Below are positions 7,018-14,802 of a stretch of DNA of 29,285 bases, piece after piece; within the stretch, counting starts at the first letter, position 1, and every line of letters begins with the position of its first letter. The DNA comes from Faeciplasma avium (GTDB lineage: Bacteria > Bacillota > Clostridia > Oscillospirales > Ruminococcaceae). The DNA lies in the NCBI GenBank assembly GCA_018713505.1, contig DVOL01000098.1, positions 1 through 29,285 of the forward strand. The letters are read 5' to 3'. Under the pieces are notes generated by a model, which was not told the origin of the DNA, ran no database searches, and saw only the letters and a program-made list of their open reading frames with translations. Position numbers and translations under genes: made by a program.

Positions 7018-9519
7018 TTAGCCCCAGCCTCCCCAGCCCCAGTCGCCCCAGGAGGGAAGCTCAGCCTCAAGTATCCTAGTCTTGGGATAGGGGGTGTATG
7101 CCTCGTACCTGTCGGTGTAGGGGTTGTATTTTAGCGCAGTGCCGTCGGCGGCGTCCCTCAAAAGGAGCCGGCTTAACACCTCGCCGGAGCTGTCGCAAAG
7201 AGTCAGGACCTCGCCCTCCTTTAGGGCAAAGGGGCACTCAACCGAGCCTATAGCGTCCTGCCGTGAGTAGTTTTTGCATATCAGCTTTAAGGACCTTCCC
7301 GGCTCTATGGTGGCTGCGGGTATCTGGAAGGCCTCCTTGTCCTCGCCGTCAGAAAGGGTCATGCCGGAGGTGCTTATCGGCTCGTCGGAGTAGTTGTGAA
7401 GGACGATATAGTCGTTGGAGCCCTTGTAGCATACCTCGCCGATGTCAAGCCCGGCGTCGTCGCAGCTAAGGGTGAGGTATACATTGACCCTCTCGCCGTA
7501 TTTTGAGAAGCTAAGCTCGGTGCTCTTATCGTATATCCTCTCGCCGTTTACCGTCCAGTATTCAAAGGTCCAGCCCTCGGCTACATCGCAGTCCAGCGGG
7601 ACGGTAATAGCGTTGAAATACTCCCCGGCAAAGATGTGCTCCTCATCCTCGGATATCTCGCAGGAGCTTATTTTTATGACGGCGTTATCTGTAGCCTCGG
7701 CGTAAATTGTGAAGAGCTCGTTCTCTGAATACGCCTCCGGGAATATCTGGGTGAGCTGGAGCTTAGCCGAGTACGGCCTTTTTGTTATCCAGTTTTTCGC
7801 CGTCTCAAGCTCCCTCTCGACGCTCCATACGCTGGCAGTCCCGGCGTTTCCCGCCTCGACAAGCTCGTGAAGCCTTAGGGTGTGCATGGTCTCCAGCATC
7901 TCGCAGGTGCGCTCCGGGGAGTAGTGCCAGTTCATCATGTCCAGCACCGCAAGAGCGAATTTGTCCCTTATTTCAGGCCTTTTGCACATGGAGATAAGAA
8001 GGTCGCTTCGCCAGTATTTCTCGCCGTCGTCGTGGACATCCAGGTCCCAGTCCTCCGGGAACCGTCCGAAAAATTCCTCGTCGAACAGCCTGCATATATG
8101 CTTCTCAAGAAAATCTGTGCCGTACAGCCCGAGGCTGAAGTCGGTGTCGAAAAGAAGGTATCTCCACCTGCCGTCCAGCCTGTCCTGAGCCGAGGAGGCG
8201 CTGCCGTCCCCGCTGACATATCTGTAGACCTTGTAGTTGTTGTTGGGCCAGTCTCCGTTTCCGATATAGGAGTTAAGAGCGTGATAGGTTATGAAATTGT
8301 CGATATCCAGCTGGCTCTCAAGCTTAGAAAAGTTTTCGTCGTCGGTCAGGTCGGTGTAGGCAAGAGCCTGCATCTCGACCCAGTCCTGCCTTGCCTCGTC
8401 GATGTCATTGTCGGCGTCGTCCCTTATCATATACTCACAGCCCTTTAGGATATCCCAGACGCCGTCCTCGACATTGTAGGTATGGTCCAGCCAGTCCTCT
8501 GAAAAGACCTCCTGAAGCCAGGCAAAGCCGTAATACTCGCCGTTTAAAAAGACTGCCGCAGGTCTTGAATGCTTGGAGTCGACGCAGGTGGACATCGCAA
8601 GGTAGCTCATGGTATCGTCCCTTGCAAAAAGCGCCCCGTTGTCGTTGGCGCAGGCTCTTAGAGCCAGCTTCTTTGCGGACTTTAATATGTCCCCGTTTGA
8701 ATCCTGGGCGTCGGGGAAGAACTCGTACCTGAAGCGGTTGTTTTCCTGGTCGTACTCGCTCCTTGCGTAGAGCCTTAGATTCTTCTGATTATTTGCCCTC
8801 GACCAGCCGCCGAAGATTCTCATTCCGCAGCTTTGGGATATGACGCAGGTGCCGTCATACTCATAGACCTCGACATAGGCGGGTCTCTCGCCTGCCATTC
8901 CCCTTTGGTTCCAGTTGGCAGGGTCTGTCGGCTGAATCTCCTTGGTGGGGTTTGTGGCGAGGTAATCGTCCCTCATCTTGCCGAGGATGAAAATGCCGTC
9001 CTCATAGTTATAAAGGTACTCAGGGTCGCAGGTTATCGAAAAGACCATGCAGTCAAACCTCTCCCATATGTTGGCGCCGACTATGAAGCTCCTTGTCACC
9101 GTCTCGGAGAAGCTGCCGTCCGCATACTCGGCACAGGCGGAGATGGTGTATATCTTTGCACTGACCTCATCGTCAAGCTTTAGGCTTATGCCGTCCGAGT
9201 AGGGTGCGCCCTCCCTTGAGGGATCGGAGCCGTCCTTAGTGTATTTAATCCTGACAGCGTCCGCCGCACTGAGGTAAAGCCTCTGCGAGCTGGAATAAAA
9301 GCCAGGCTCCAGGCTGAAGCGGACCGGCGAATCCTTGGTAGAGCCTATCGGCAGAGGCTCCGCTTCCTCCTCCTCGCCGACAGCAGTCCCGGACTCCACG
9401 ACAGGCGTGGGGTTAAAGGTCACCCAGCGCTCGGCTAAAAGGGTAGCCACTACCGTGACCAAAAATACGCCAAGGACGGCTATTGCGGTGATTATCTTTG
9501 TCTTTGCGGATGGTTTCAT
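7018..9519 (-). CDS. CotH-type protein kinase with chitobiase-like and lamin-tail-like domains, exported
   Basis: CotH proteins are atypical kinases; Bacillus CotH phosphorylates spore coat proteins. The 833 residues begin with a membrane anchor or uncleaved signal (about 9-28). A chitobiase-like beta domain follows (about 65-145, with RIKYTKDGSDPS), then a CotH domain (about 153-590). Visible CotH motifs are MRIFGGWSRANNQKNLRL (233-250), ALRACAND, VFLNGEYYGFAWLQE (323-337), NSYIGNGDWPNNNYKVYRY (416-434) and the metal-binding FDTDFSLGLYG (457-467). The C-terminus has a lamin-tail-like module (about 690-760) and ends in a short Trp/Gly tail (GDWGWGGWG). It has its own promoter. VTC and DUF4956 genes lie 2-3 kb away on the other strand; I recall such genes near cotH in other Firmicutes. 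The substrate is unknown, and a spore role is not shown here. Confidence 0.88.
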   Translation of the reverse strand: MKPSAKTKIITAIAVLGVFLVTVVATLLAERWVTFNPTPVVESGTAVGEEEEAEPLPIGSTKDSPVRFSLEPGFYSSSQRLYLSAADAVRIKYTKDGSDPSREGAPYSDGISLKLDDEVSAKIYTISACAEYADGSFSETVTRSFIVGANIWERFDCMVFSITCDPEYLYNYEDGIFILGKMRDDYLATNPTKEIQPTDPANWNQRGMAGERPAYVEVYEYDGTCVISQSCGMRIFGGWSRANNQKNLRLYARSEYDQENNRFRYEFFPDAQDSNGDILKSAKKLALRACANDNGALFARDDTMSYLAMSTCVDSKHSRPAAVFLNGEYYGFAWLQEVFSEDWLDHTYNVEDGVWDILKGCEYMIRDDADNDIDEARQDWVEMQALAYTDLTDDENFSKLESQLDIDNFITYHALNSYIGNGDWPNNNYKVYRYVSGDGSASSAQDRLDGRWRYLLFDTDFSLGLYGTDFLEKHICRLFDEEFFGRFPEDWDLDVHDDGEKYWRSDLLISMCKRPEIRDKFALAVLDMMNWHYSPERTCEMLETMHTLRLHELVEAGNAGTASVWSVERELETAKNWITKRPYSAKLQLTQIFPEAYSENELFTIYAEATDNAVIKISSCEISEDEEHIFAGEYFNAITVPLDCDVAEGWTFEYWTVNGERIYDKSTELSFSKYGERVNVYLTLSCDDAGLDIGEVCYKGSNDYIVLHNYSDEPISTSGMTLSDGEDKEAFQIPAATIEPGRSLKLICKNYSRQDAIGSVECPFALKEGEVLTLCDSSGEVLSRLLLRDAADGTALKYNPYTDRYEAYTPYPKTRILEAELPSWGDWGWGGWG

Positions 9520-9610
9520 ACAGCGCCCTCCCGGCGGCGGGACATGGAAAAAGCCTTGCCATGACTCCGGCAGTTATATATCAGGTCGAAAATGTCATAA
9601 ATAATATATC

Positions 9611-9639
9611 ATTATAACAAATACTTTTGAATTTGTAAA
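9611..9639 (-). promoter_or_regulatory. Promoter of the cotH gene
   Basis: Minus strand TTTACA (9634-9639), 17-bp spacer, TATAAT (9611-9616). It gives a leader of about 85 bases before the cotH start and is divergent from the promoter at 9740-9768. The 316-bp gene-free stretch 9520-9835 is AT-rich and holds these two promoters. Confidence 0.75.
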
Positions 9640-9719
9640 CAGCTTTTTGTTGCCTGTGCGAGATTTTTTCATCATGCCTGACATTTACTTACAGCTAAAG
9701 ATAAACTATAAATTTTTTA

Positions 9720-9768
9720 TATTTATTTTTACAAACCCCTTGCAAAATTAACATGTGTATAGTATAAT
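9720..9768 (+). promoter_or_regulatory. Promoter with UP-like element for the orphan membrane protein
   Basis: TTGCAA (9740-9745), 17-bp spacer, TATAAT (9763-9768). Just upstream is TATTTATTTTTACAAA (9720-9735), close to the UP-element consensus. The same 16 bases stand before the -35 box of the VTC operon promoter. A perfect palindrome TTCCCGGGAA (9797-9806) lies about 30 bases after the start point and could be an operator. Confidence 0.75.
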
Positions 9769-9835
9769 GGAGATAACACTTGGGGAGTAGGTAAGATTCC
9801 CGGGAAACGACATTATTTTTGAAACAGGTGATAAT

Positions 9836-10432
9836 ATGCTTCTTTCCAAGGTCAAGACCTTTTTAATTGCCGCAACAATAATCTGTGTTACAATCATGAT
9901 AATACAGTTTAGCATGATAGCAGAGGCTATTACCACCTCTATAGAGCTTTCAAATCCCTACGGCATGGCGGCTGTCAACATTATAGAGGGCAGGGATATG
10001 GTGGTAGTCAACGCCAAGGGCATTGTCAAGACGATAAGCGACGGCGTCTATCATGTAAGAATCGAGATATCCGCAAAGGACTATTACAAGGGTGACAGAG
10101 ACTTTAACGGAAGAAGCATATCGGATATCTACCTTGTCAAGGACCTGGAGCTTGAATACAATCTTGACGACTCCGAAAGAGTGGTATTTTGCAGTGCGGG
10201 GGATGGCACCAAGGTCCTAGGAACAGGCTCCGGGATAATAGCCGTTGCCGATGAGGATTCCATCGCCGTTGACCTTATCATCACCGGGGAGGCTCCGATT
10301 CTGCACGAGCTGAAGCTTCGCTACGACATCTTCGGCATCGGGCTGTTTTACATGAACCGCTTCGAGGATGTCGAGGTCACTATAGACATCCCGATTGAGC
10401 GCTGCCATATCGGTCCGATTGAAAACGCCTAG
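9836..10432 (+). CDS. Uncharacterised membrane-anchored or secreted protein
   Basis: I do not recognise the family. The 198-residue protein opens with a basic start and a long hydrophobic segment (about 9-28, FLIAATIICVTIMIIQFSMI) ending AEA, a possible signal peptidase site; otherwise it is a membrane anchor. The remainder is a mainly beta-type, acidic extracellular domain with motifs such as IEGRDMVVVNAKG and ISDIYLVKDLELEYNLDD and few Cys. The start codon at 9836 has AGGTGAT upstream. It is a single-gene unit with a strong promoter and its own terminator, between cotH and the VTC operon. The promoter element it shares with the VTC operon suggests common expression. Function is not inferred. 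Confidence 0.75.
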   Translation: MLLSKVKTFLIAATIICVTIMIIQFSMIAEAITTSIELSNPYGMAAVNIIEGRDMVVVNAKGIVKTISDGVYHVRIEISAKDYYKGDRDFNGRSISDIYLVKDLELEYNLDDSERVVFCSAGDGTKVLGTGSGIIAVADEDSIAVDLIITGEAPILHELKLRYDIFGIGLFYMNRFEDVEVTIDIPIERCHIGPIENA

Positions 10433-10450
10433 TCCGGCTGAAAAAGCTGA

Positions 10451-10480
10451 GTCCGCCTTTAAATCAGGGCGGGCTTTTTT
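10451..10480 (+). terminator. Intrinsic terminator of the orphan membrane protein gene
   Basis: Hairpin GTCCGCC/GGCGGGC with a 9-10 base loop followed by TTTTTT, about 20 bases after the stop codon. Confidence 0.85.
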
Positions 10481-10511
10481 GTGGGAGTATTTGTCAGGGA
10501 GGAGGGAGTCA

Positions 10512-11074
10512 GGGGGCGCCCGCAGCCTGACGGCTGCTATCCGCCCAGCTCCCGGCAGGAGGAGTCTAGACTCTGCTGCGGGGAGCCTAAAAATCCTTAC
10601 AGGCTCCTGCAGGACCCTACAGGACACGCCGCCCGGTGAGGCATCCGGCAGGCATTTAAGCTGAAAACGGCTTCGCCGCCCTTTTGCCTGCCGGATGCCT
10701 TACTCCCCAGCCGCCTCCGGGAGGTTTTGGGGAAATCTCTGCCGCACTCCGCCGCCGGGCTGGGGCTGGCGGGCTAAAGCTCACCGCACGGAGGCGGCTG
10801 GGGAGCAGCGTGGAGCCGCACGCCCTCCCCGGGCATTAAGCGCCCTTGCTCCTGCCGCCCCGCCCCCAGGCAGCAATAAGAGGGAAACACCGTGCGGCTC
10901 CATGCAGCCGGGCGGCTGTAAGGCTATCCCGAGGCTCATAGGACGCCACACCGGCGTGGCTCCCCGCTTATGTGCTGCATGGGAGCAGGCTTATTTTGCG
11001 TACCCTGACCGTGACGCACCCCCTCCCCCTGCCGGGCTGGGCGGACCCCCTGCGAAGCAGGGGAGGGCGCCCCC
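10512..11074. repeat. Large nested palindromic element 1 (four-way junction of long inverted repeats)
   Basis: A gene-free, GC-rich stretch made of nested perfect inverted repeats. An outer stem of 10 bp (10512-10521 with 11065-11074) encloses a 9-bp stem (10628-10636 with 10908-10916). Inside that stem, three hairpins follow one another: 15 bp (10639-10653/10686-10700), 17 bp (10703-10719/10789-10805) and 12 bp (10811-10822/10891-10902), separated by 2-5 bases. Further hairpins flank the outer arms: GCAGCC/GGCTGC with loop TGAC at 10522-10537 and CCCCTGC/GCAGGGG with loop GAA at 11047-11063. Two uninterrupted frames (10395-10664, 10695-11120) have no ribosome site and no recognisable protein. 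The rest of 10433-11339 is the upstream terminator and the VTC promoter. The element could be DNA-level (palindromic, mobile or REP-like) or a transcribed structured RNA. Confidence 0.7.
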
Positions 11075-11195
11075 GGGACAGTCCCTCCCTATGCTAAGTC
11101 CCGGACGCCCGCCGCAGTGAAGCTCTTGCCCCGACCGCCACAGACCTCACTTTCATCGCCCTTCCCCCGCTAAAACGCAGACCTTTCAGCTTCTT

Positions 11196-11245
11196 TATTT
11201 ATTTTTACAAAAATACTTGAAAATATCTTAGGCTTGTTGTATAAT
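11196..11245 (+). promoter_or_regulatory. Promoter with UP-like element for the VTC operon
   Basis: TTGAAA (11217-11222), 17-bp spacer, TATAAT (11240-11245). It is preceded by TATTTATTTTTACAAA (11196-11211), identical to the sequence upstream of the promoter at 9740. Leader of about 90 bases. Confidence 0.8.
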
Positions 11246-11339
11246 TTAAAGGAATGTAACGCTTGTGTAAGGCAGACCTGCGGTTTTGTTGTGTGCAGGA
11301 GCCTTCCGCCGCTTTTTCGCAAGATTTGGAGGTGTGTTT

Positions 11340-12041
11340 ATGCCAGGATACCGGCATGAGCTAAAGCTGCTTATCCGGGAGGCTGAGTACCTGTCGCTGA
11401 GGTCAAGGCTGTCTTTTCTTCTGCCGGCGGACTCTAACGCAAGGGAATCGGGAGACTATTTCATAAGAAGCCTGTATTTTGACGATGCCGCAATGACCTC
11501 CTACTACGAGAAGCTTTCGGGAGTGGCGGACAGGAGGAAGTACCGGCTCCGCACCTACAACCTCTCCGACTCGGTGATAAAGCTCGAATGTAAGCAAAAG
11601 CGGGGGGACAGGATTAAAAAGACCGGGCTTACCGTCGATAAAAAAACAGCCGCAGAGCTTACAATGGGCGACTTCTCCGGGCTTGACGGCAGCAAAAGCC
11701 CTCTTGCGGGGGAGGTCGTGGCTCTTCACTCAAAGCATGGACTTAGACCCTCGGTCATAGTCGACTACGAGAGGGAGGCTTATATATACCCCGCAGGGAA
11801 TGTCAGGCTGACCTTTGACAAGAGCCTTCACGCCGGGCTAAGCTCCCCGGATATATTCGACCCGGAGCTTCTTACCGTCCCGGTGTTCCCGGACGGCTCG
11901 GTCATCCTAGAGGTCAAGTACGACGAGTTTATCCCCTATTTTATCCGACACGCCCTGTCAGGACTCAACGGCAGCCGGCTTGCGCTGTCTAAGTTCTGCC
12001 TTTGCAGGGACAAGCTTAAAAAATACAGATACAGGCTGTAG
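11340..12041 (+). CDS. VTC-domain polyphosphate polymerase family protein
   Basis: VTC-domain enzymes have a tunnel fold and, in yeast Vtc4, make polyphosphate from ATP. Bacterial single-domain forms are about 230-250 residues, as here (233). Visible family features are YRHELKLLI at the start (K9), SLYFDD (44-49), the basic strand RRKYRLRTY (65-73), LECKQK (82-87), VDYEREAY (141-148), VRLTFD (155-160) and the closing ILEVKYDE (189-196), where the Glu binds metal. All tunnel-lining positions expected to be K, R or E look filled. I start at 11340, with GGAGGTG upstream, not at an in-frame TTG at 11286. It is the first gene of a four-gene operon with the DUF4956 gene 46 bp downstream. Polymerase activity is inferred from family. 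Confidence 0.88.
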   Translation: MPGYRHELKLLIREAEYLSLRSRLSFLLPADSNARESGDYFIRSLYFDDAAMTSYYEKLSGVADRRKYRLRTYNLSDSVIKLECKQKRGDRIKKTGLTVDKKTAAELTMGDFSGLDGSKSPLAGEVVALHSKHGLRPSVIVDYEREAYIYPAGNVRLTFDKSLHAGLSSPDIFDPELLTVPVFPDGSVILEVKYDEFIPYFIRHALSGLNGSRLALSKFCLCRDKLKKYRYRL

Positions 12042-12087
12042 ACCCAGGCCTTAGCCGGCAAAAACTTAGATTGAAGGAGAAATTTAT

Positions 12088-12750
12088 ATGGACAGCGTTA
12101 TTTCCGTACTCAAGCAGAGCGTAGAGCAGCTCGGTCTTGTCGAGCATCTCACGGTTTCCTACATACTGGTGTCACTGGCGTGCGCCGGAATCTGCGCCCT
12201 GGTTATATATCTTGTCTACAAGGCGTTTTACAGAGGAGCGGTCTACAGCGAGAGCTTTGCCGTGCTGATTGTCATGACTACGATAGTCACCGCCTTTGTC
12301 GTAATCACCATAGGCTCCAACCTCGTTCTGTCGCTCGGAATGGTGGGTGCACTTTCAATCGTCAGGTTCCGCTCGGCGGTAAAGGACCCCTTGGATGTCG
12401 GATTTTTGTTCTGGGGAATCGCAGCCGGGATAACCTCGGGAGCGGGGCTTTACCCCTTCTCGCTGATAGCGACGGCGGTCATCTCGGTGATATATATACT
12501 CTTTGTGACCGTCGGCAGAGGGAAAAGGACCTTTGTCCTTGTGGTAAAGTACGACAAGGAGTCGGACGCCGCCGTGATGGACAGCCTCAAAAAGCTTAGG
12601 TACAAGCTAAGGGGCAAGGCGGCATACGGCGAGCTTATGGAGCTTACCGCAGACATAAGGCTTAAGGGGGAAAACGCCTCCTTTGTCGAAAGCATCAACT
12701 CAGTCGAGGGCGTTAAGAGCGCAGTTTTGGTCGAGTACACCGGCGACTGA
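12088..12750 (+). CDS. DUF4956 family membrane protein
   Basis: DUF4956 proteins are membrane proteins of unknown function. In the bacterial genomes I know of they are often encoded beside VTC-domain genes. The 220 residues contain about four hydrophobic helices (22-44, 57-79, 104-118, 122-142). The most conserved block lies between them: LSLGMVGALSIVRFRSAVKD followed by PLD (81-103). A soluble C-terminal domain of about 75 residues follows, with an alpha/beta pattern ending VEGVKSAVLVEYTGD. A role with the VTC enzyme, for example a membrane partner or polyphosphate handling, is inferred only from gene order. The start has GAAGGAGAAAT upstream. Confidence 0.88.
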   Translation: MDSVISVLKQSVEQLGLVEHLTVSYILVSLACAGICALVIYLVYKAFYRGAVYSESFAVLIVMTTIVTAFVVITIGSNLVLSLGMVGALSIVRFRSAVKDPLDVGFLFWGIAAGITSGAGLYPFSLIATAVISVIYILFVTVGRGKRTFVLVVKYDKESDAAVMDSLKKLRYKLRGKAAYGELMELTADIRLKGENASFVESINSVEGVKSAVLVEYTGD

Positions 12751-12828
12751 CGGCTGCGTCTGCGCCTTAAAGAGACCTGTTTATTTATCCGACACGGCTT
12801 ATTTTCAGGAAGGAGCGTCTAAGGGTCT

Positions 12829-13521
12829 ATGAGAAGAAATTGTCCCAACTGCGGCGAGAGATTCGAGGGCAGGGTCTGCCCCAAGTGCTCCTGGGATGCC
12901 TCAAAGGCAAGGGTCCCTGCCACATCGCAGGACGACAGGTTTTTGACCGACGAGCAGCGTGCCGCAAGGCGGCTTTTGGACTCGGACAGAAAAAAGGATC
13001 GAAAGCTGCTTATATTCCTTATAGTGCTGGCGGCTGCCGCCTGCATTTACATCTTCTACAGGAACGGGCTTATCGGCGGCGGGAGCTATAAAAAGCCGAT
13101 AGACCAGTATTTCAGCGGGATAGCAAACCGTGACTTTACCTCCTATGTCGGGGCGATGCCCCCTCTTATGGAGGCGGACTATATCAGCGAGAGGGAGTCT
13201 CTTGGCTACACGGAGTACGAGTATCTTGACATTTTGTACTCTGACATCTTCGAGCTGATAGGAGAAAACCCCACCGTCGAGGTGGAGTATTTCGGGAGGG
13301 AAAGACCCTCGGAGGAGCAGATAAGAGCCTTTGAAAGCTCCTATCTTGCCGTCTACGGCGAGACGATAAAAACCGACACCGTCTACGGGGTGGACATCAT
13401 CGCCCACTTCTCGGGAGACAGCGGCAGTGCGGATATCGAGCAGGTCTGCTATATTTTAAGGCAGGGCGGCAGATGGTATGTCGTCGGCTGCGACTTCAAC
13501 TATGATGAGACGCAGGAGTAG
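12829..13521 (+). CDS. Zinc-ribbon membrane protein, function unknown
   Basis: The N-terminus is a zinc ribbon (C5-P-N-C8 and C17-P-K-C20) that should lie in the cytoplasm. A charged linker and one membrane helix (about 59-77, LLIFLIVLAAAACIYIFY) come next. The extracellular domain of about 150 residues starts with a Gly-rich turn and resembles small NTF2-like or DUF4878-type beta folds (KPIDQYFSGIANRDF ... QGGRWYVVGCDFNY). Ribbon, single helix and outside domain is a common layout in Clostridia. It lies 78 bp after the DUF4956 gene in the same direction with no terminator between. The fold of the outside domain is a guess. Confidence 0.8.
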   Translation: MRRNCPNCGERFEGRVCPKCSWDASKARVPATSQDDRFLTDEQRAARRLLDSDRKKDRKLLIFLIVLAAAACIYIFYRNGLIGGGSYKKPIDQYFSGIANRDFTSYVGAMPPLMEADYISERESLGYTEYEYLDILYSDIFELIGENPTVEVEYFGRERPSEEQIRAFESSYLAVYGETIKTDTVYGVDIIAHFSGDSGSADIEQVCYILRQGGRWYVVGCDFNYDETQE

Positions 13522-13560
13522 TCTTACAAAAAAATATATTTACCGGAGTGCAGGACAGCA

Positions 13561-14526
13561 ATGGATTTTATTAAGACGACGGGCTTTTTTGAGTCAACCG
13601 CCGGCGACGGTGAAAAAAAGAGCTGTAAATACTACATATACGAGCCGGAAAACCACAAGTCAAAGGCTATAGTTCAGATTTCCCACGGGATGTGCGAGTA
13701 TATCGAGCGGTACGAGGAGTTCGCAGAGCTATTGGTTTGCTGGGGCTTTTTGGTCTGCGGTCACGACCATATCGGTCACGGCAAAAGCGTCGGGTCGGAG
13801 GAGGAGCTTGGCTACTTCTCAAAAAAGAACGGCTGGAACGCCCTTGTCGACGACCTTCACACCATGACAAGGCTCATCAAGGAGCGCTATCCCGGTCTGC
13901 CGGTCATACTTTTGGGCCACAGCATGGGAAGCTTTGTGGCAAGGCTCTATCTCACAAGATACCCTAACGAGGCTCGCTGTGCTGTCATCATGGGAACGGG
14001 GAACGCCAAGGCGCTTTCCTCGCTCGGAATCGCCGCCTCACGGCTTGTCGGGCTTTTTAAGGGGGAGCGGCACCGCAGCTGGCTTCTAAGCGTTCTCATC
14101 TTCGGCTCGTATAACAAAAGGATTTCAAAGCCCGAGACCCCGATGGACTGGCTGACCCACGATAAGGCCATAGTCAAAAGGTACCTGGAGGACAGACGGT
14201 GCAGCTTTATCTTCACCGCTTCGGCGTTTAAGGACCTCACCACGCTTCTTAACAGGGTGTCGGGGAAAAGCTGGGCGAGGTCCTATCCTAAAAGGCTTCC
14301 AACTCTTATAATCTCCGGGACGGGCGACCCCGTCGGCAGCTACGGCAGGGGAGTCCTGAAGGTGTACAGCCGGCTTGCTGAGGAGGGCTGCTGTGCGGAC
14401 ATCAAGCTCTATCCAAACGGCAGGCACGAGCTTCTCAACGAGACGATACGAAGCGAGATACAAAGATTTATCCTTTGCTGGATGGAGGAGGCTCTGCGTG
14501 GCGCTCCCGGTCCCTGCGACTACTAG
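13561..14526 (+). CDS. Alpha/beta hydrolase, monoacylglycerol lipase-like (serine hydrolase)
   Basis: The Hydrolase_4/lysophospholipase family cleaves acyl esters of lysophospholipids or monoglycerides. The 321-residue protein shows the oxyanion motif ISHGMCEYIERYEEFA (40-55), the GHDHIGHGKS segment (67-76) and the nucleophile elbow G119-H-S121-M-G. The acid follows at D256 (SGTGDPVGSYG) and the base at H289 (NGRHELLNE), so the triad is complete. No signal peptide is visible, so it is probably cytoplasmic. It is last in the VTC operon, 39 bp after the zinc-ribbon gene and before a strong terminator. The true substrate is unknown. Confidence 0.9.
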   Translation: MDFIKTTGFFESTAGDGEKKSCKYYIYEPENHKSKAIVQISHGMCEYIERYEEFAELLVCWGFLVCGHDHIGHGKSVGSEEELGYFSKKNGWNALVDDLHTMTRLIKERYPGLPVILLGHSMGSFVARLYLTRYPNEARCAVIMGTGNAKALSSLGIAASRLVGLFKGERHRSWLLSVLIFGSYNKRISKPETPMDWLTHDKAIVKRYLEDRRCSFIFTASAFKDLTTLLNRVSGKSWARSYPKRLPTLIISGTGDPVGSYGRGVLKVYSRLAEEGCCADIKLYPNGRHELLNETIRSEIQRFILCWMEEALRGAPGPCDY

Positions 14527-14572
14527 GCAATGGCGTGCCAAAAAGCATAAAAGCTGTAAAATAATCCTTTCC

Positions 14573-14629
14573 AACCGGGAAGGCGACAGGTCCGGGAGAT
14601 TCTCCTGACTTGTCCCTCCCCGGTTTTTT
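14573..14629 (+). terminator. Strong intrinsic terminator of the VTC operon
   Basis: Long hairpin: AACCGGG pairs with CCCGGTT, then AGG/CCT, GACAGGTC with GACTTGTC (one G-U) and GGAGA with TCTCC, followed by TTTTTT. It lies about 45 bases after the hydrolase stop. Confidence 0.9.
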
Positions 14630-14663
14630 GACGAAAAAATACAGTTAAAATACAAAAATTGCC

Positions 14664-14692
14664 TTGATTTTCTTAAAAAGATGTAGCATAAT
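14664..14692 (+). promoter_or_regulatory. Promoter in the gap between the hydrolase gene and nifJ
   Basis: TTGATT (14664-14669), 17-bp spacer, CATAAT (14687-14692). The predicted start near 14699 coincides with the first base of a foldable segment and lies upstream of a small ORF. Confidence 0.55.
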
Positions 14693-14696
14693 GAAG

Positions 14697-14783
14697 TTTG
14701 GCGTACTCTAGTAATAAGATTGTCTTACAGCCATATCTGGACTCCTATGCCCGTGAAGCATAATCATTGGAGCGTTCACCAAA
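14697..14783 (+). ncRNA. Possible structured leader RNA or small RNA
   Basis: TTTGG (14697-14701) can pair with CCAAA (14779-14783) and so close a multi-hairpin unit: TAAGA/TCTTA (14715-14727), CAG/CTG (14728-14739), and CTCC-TATGC with GCATA-GGAG (14742-14772). It starts at the predicted transcription start and ends before the ribosome site of a 44-codon ORF. No known riboswitch or 6S pattern was recognised. Confidence 0.3.
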
Positions 14784-14802
14784 AATCCGCAGGAAAGGAG
14801 CA

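Noticed and set aside
10395..11120. Two uninterrupted plus-strand frames (10395-10664 and 10695-11120) as genes
   Set aside because: No ribosome site, low-complexity Pro/Gly/Arg-rich product, and they run through the arms of the palindromic element and the terminator at 10451.
11286..11340. Longer N-terminus for the VTC protein from TTG at 11286
   Set aside because: The extra residues are not family-like, and a GGAGGTG ribosome site points to the ATG at 11340.
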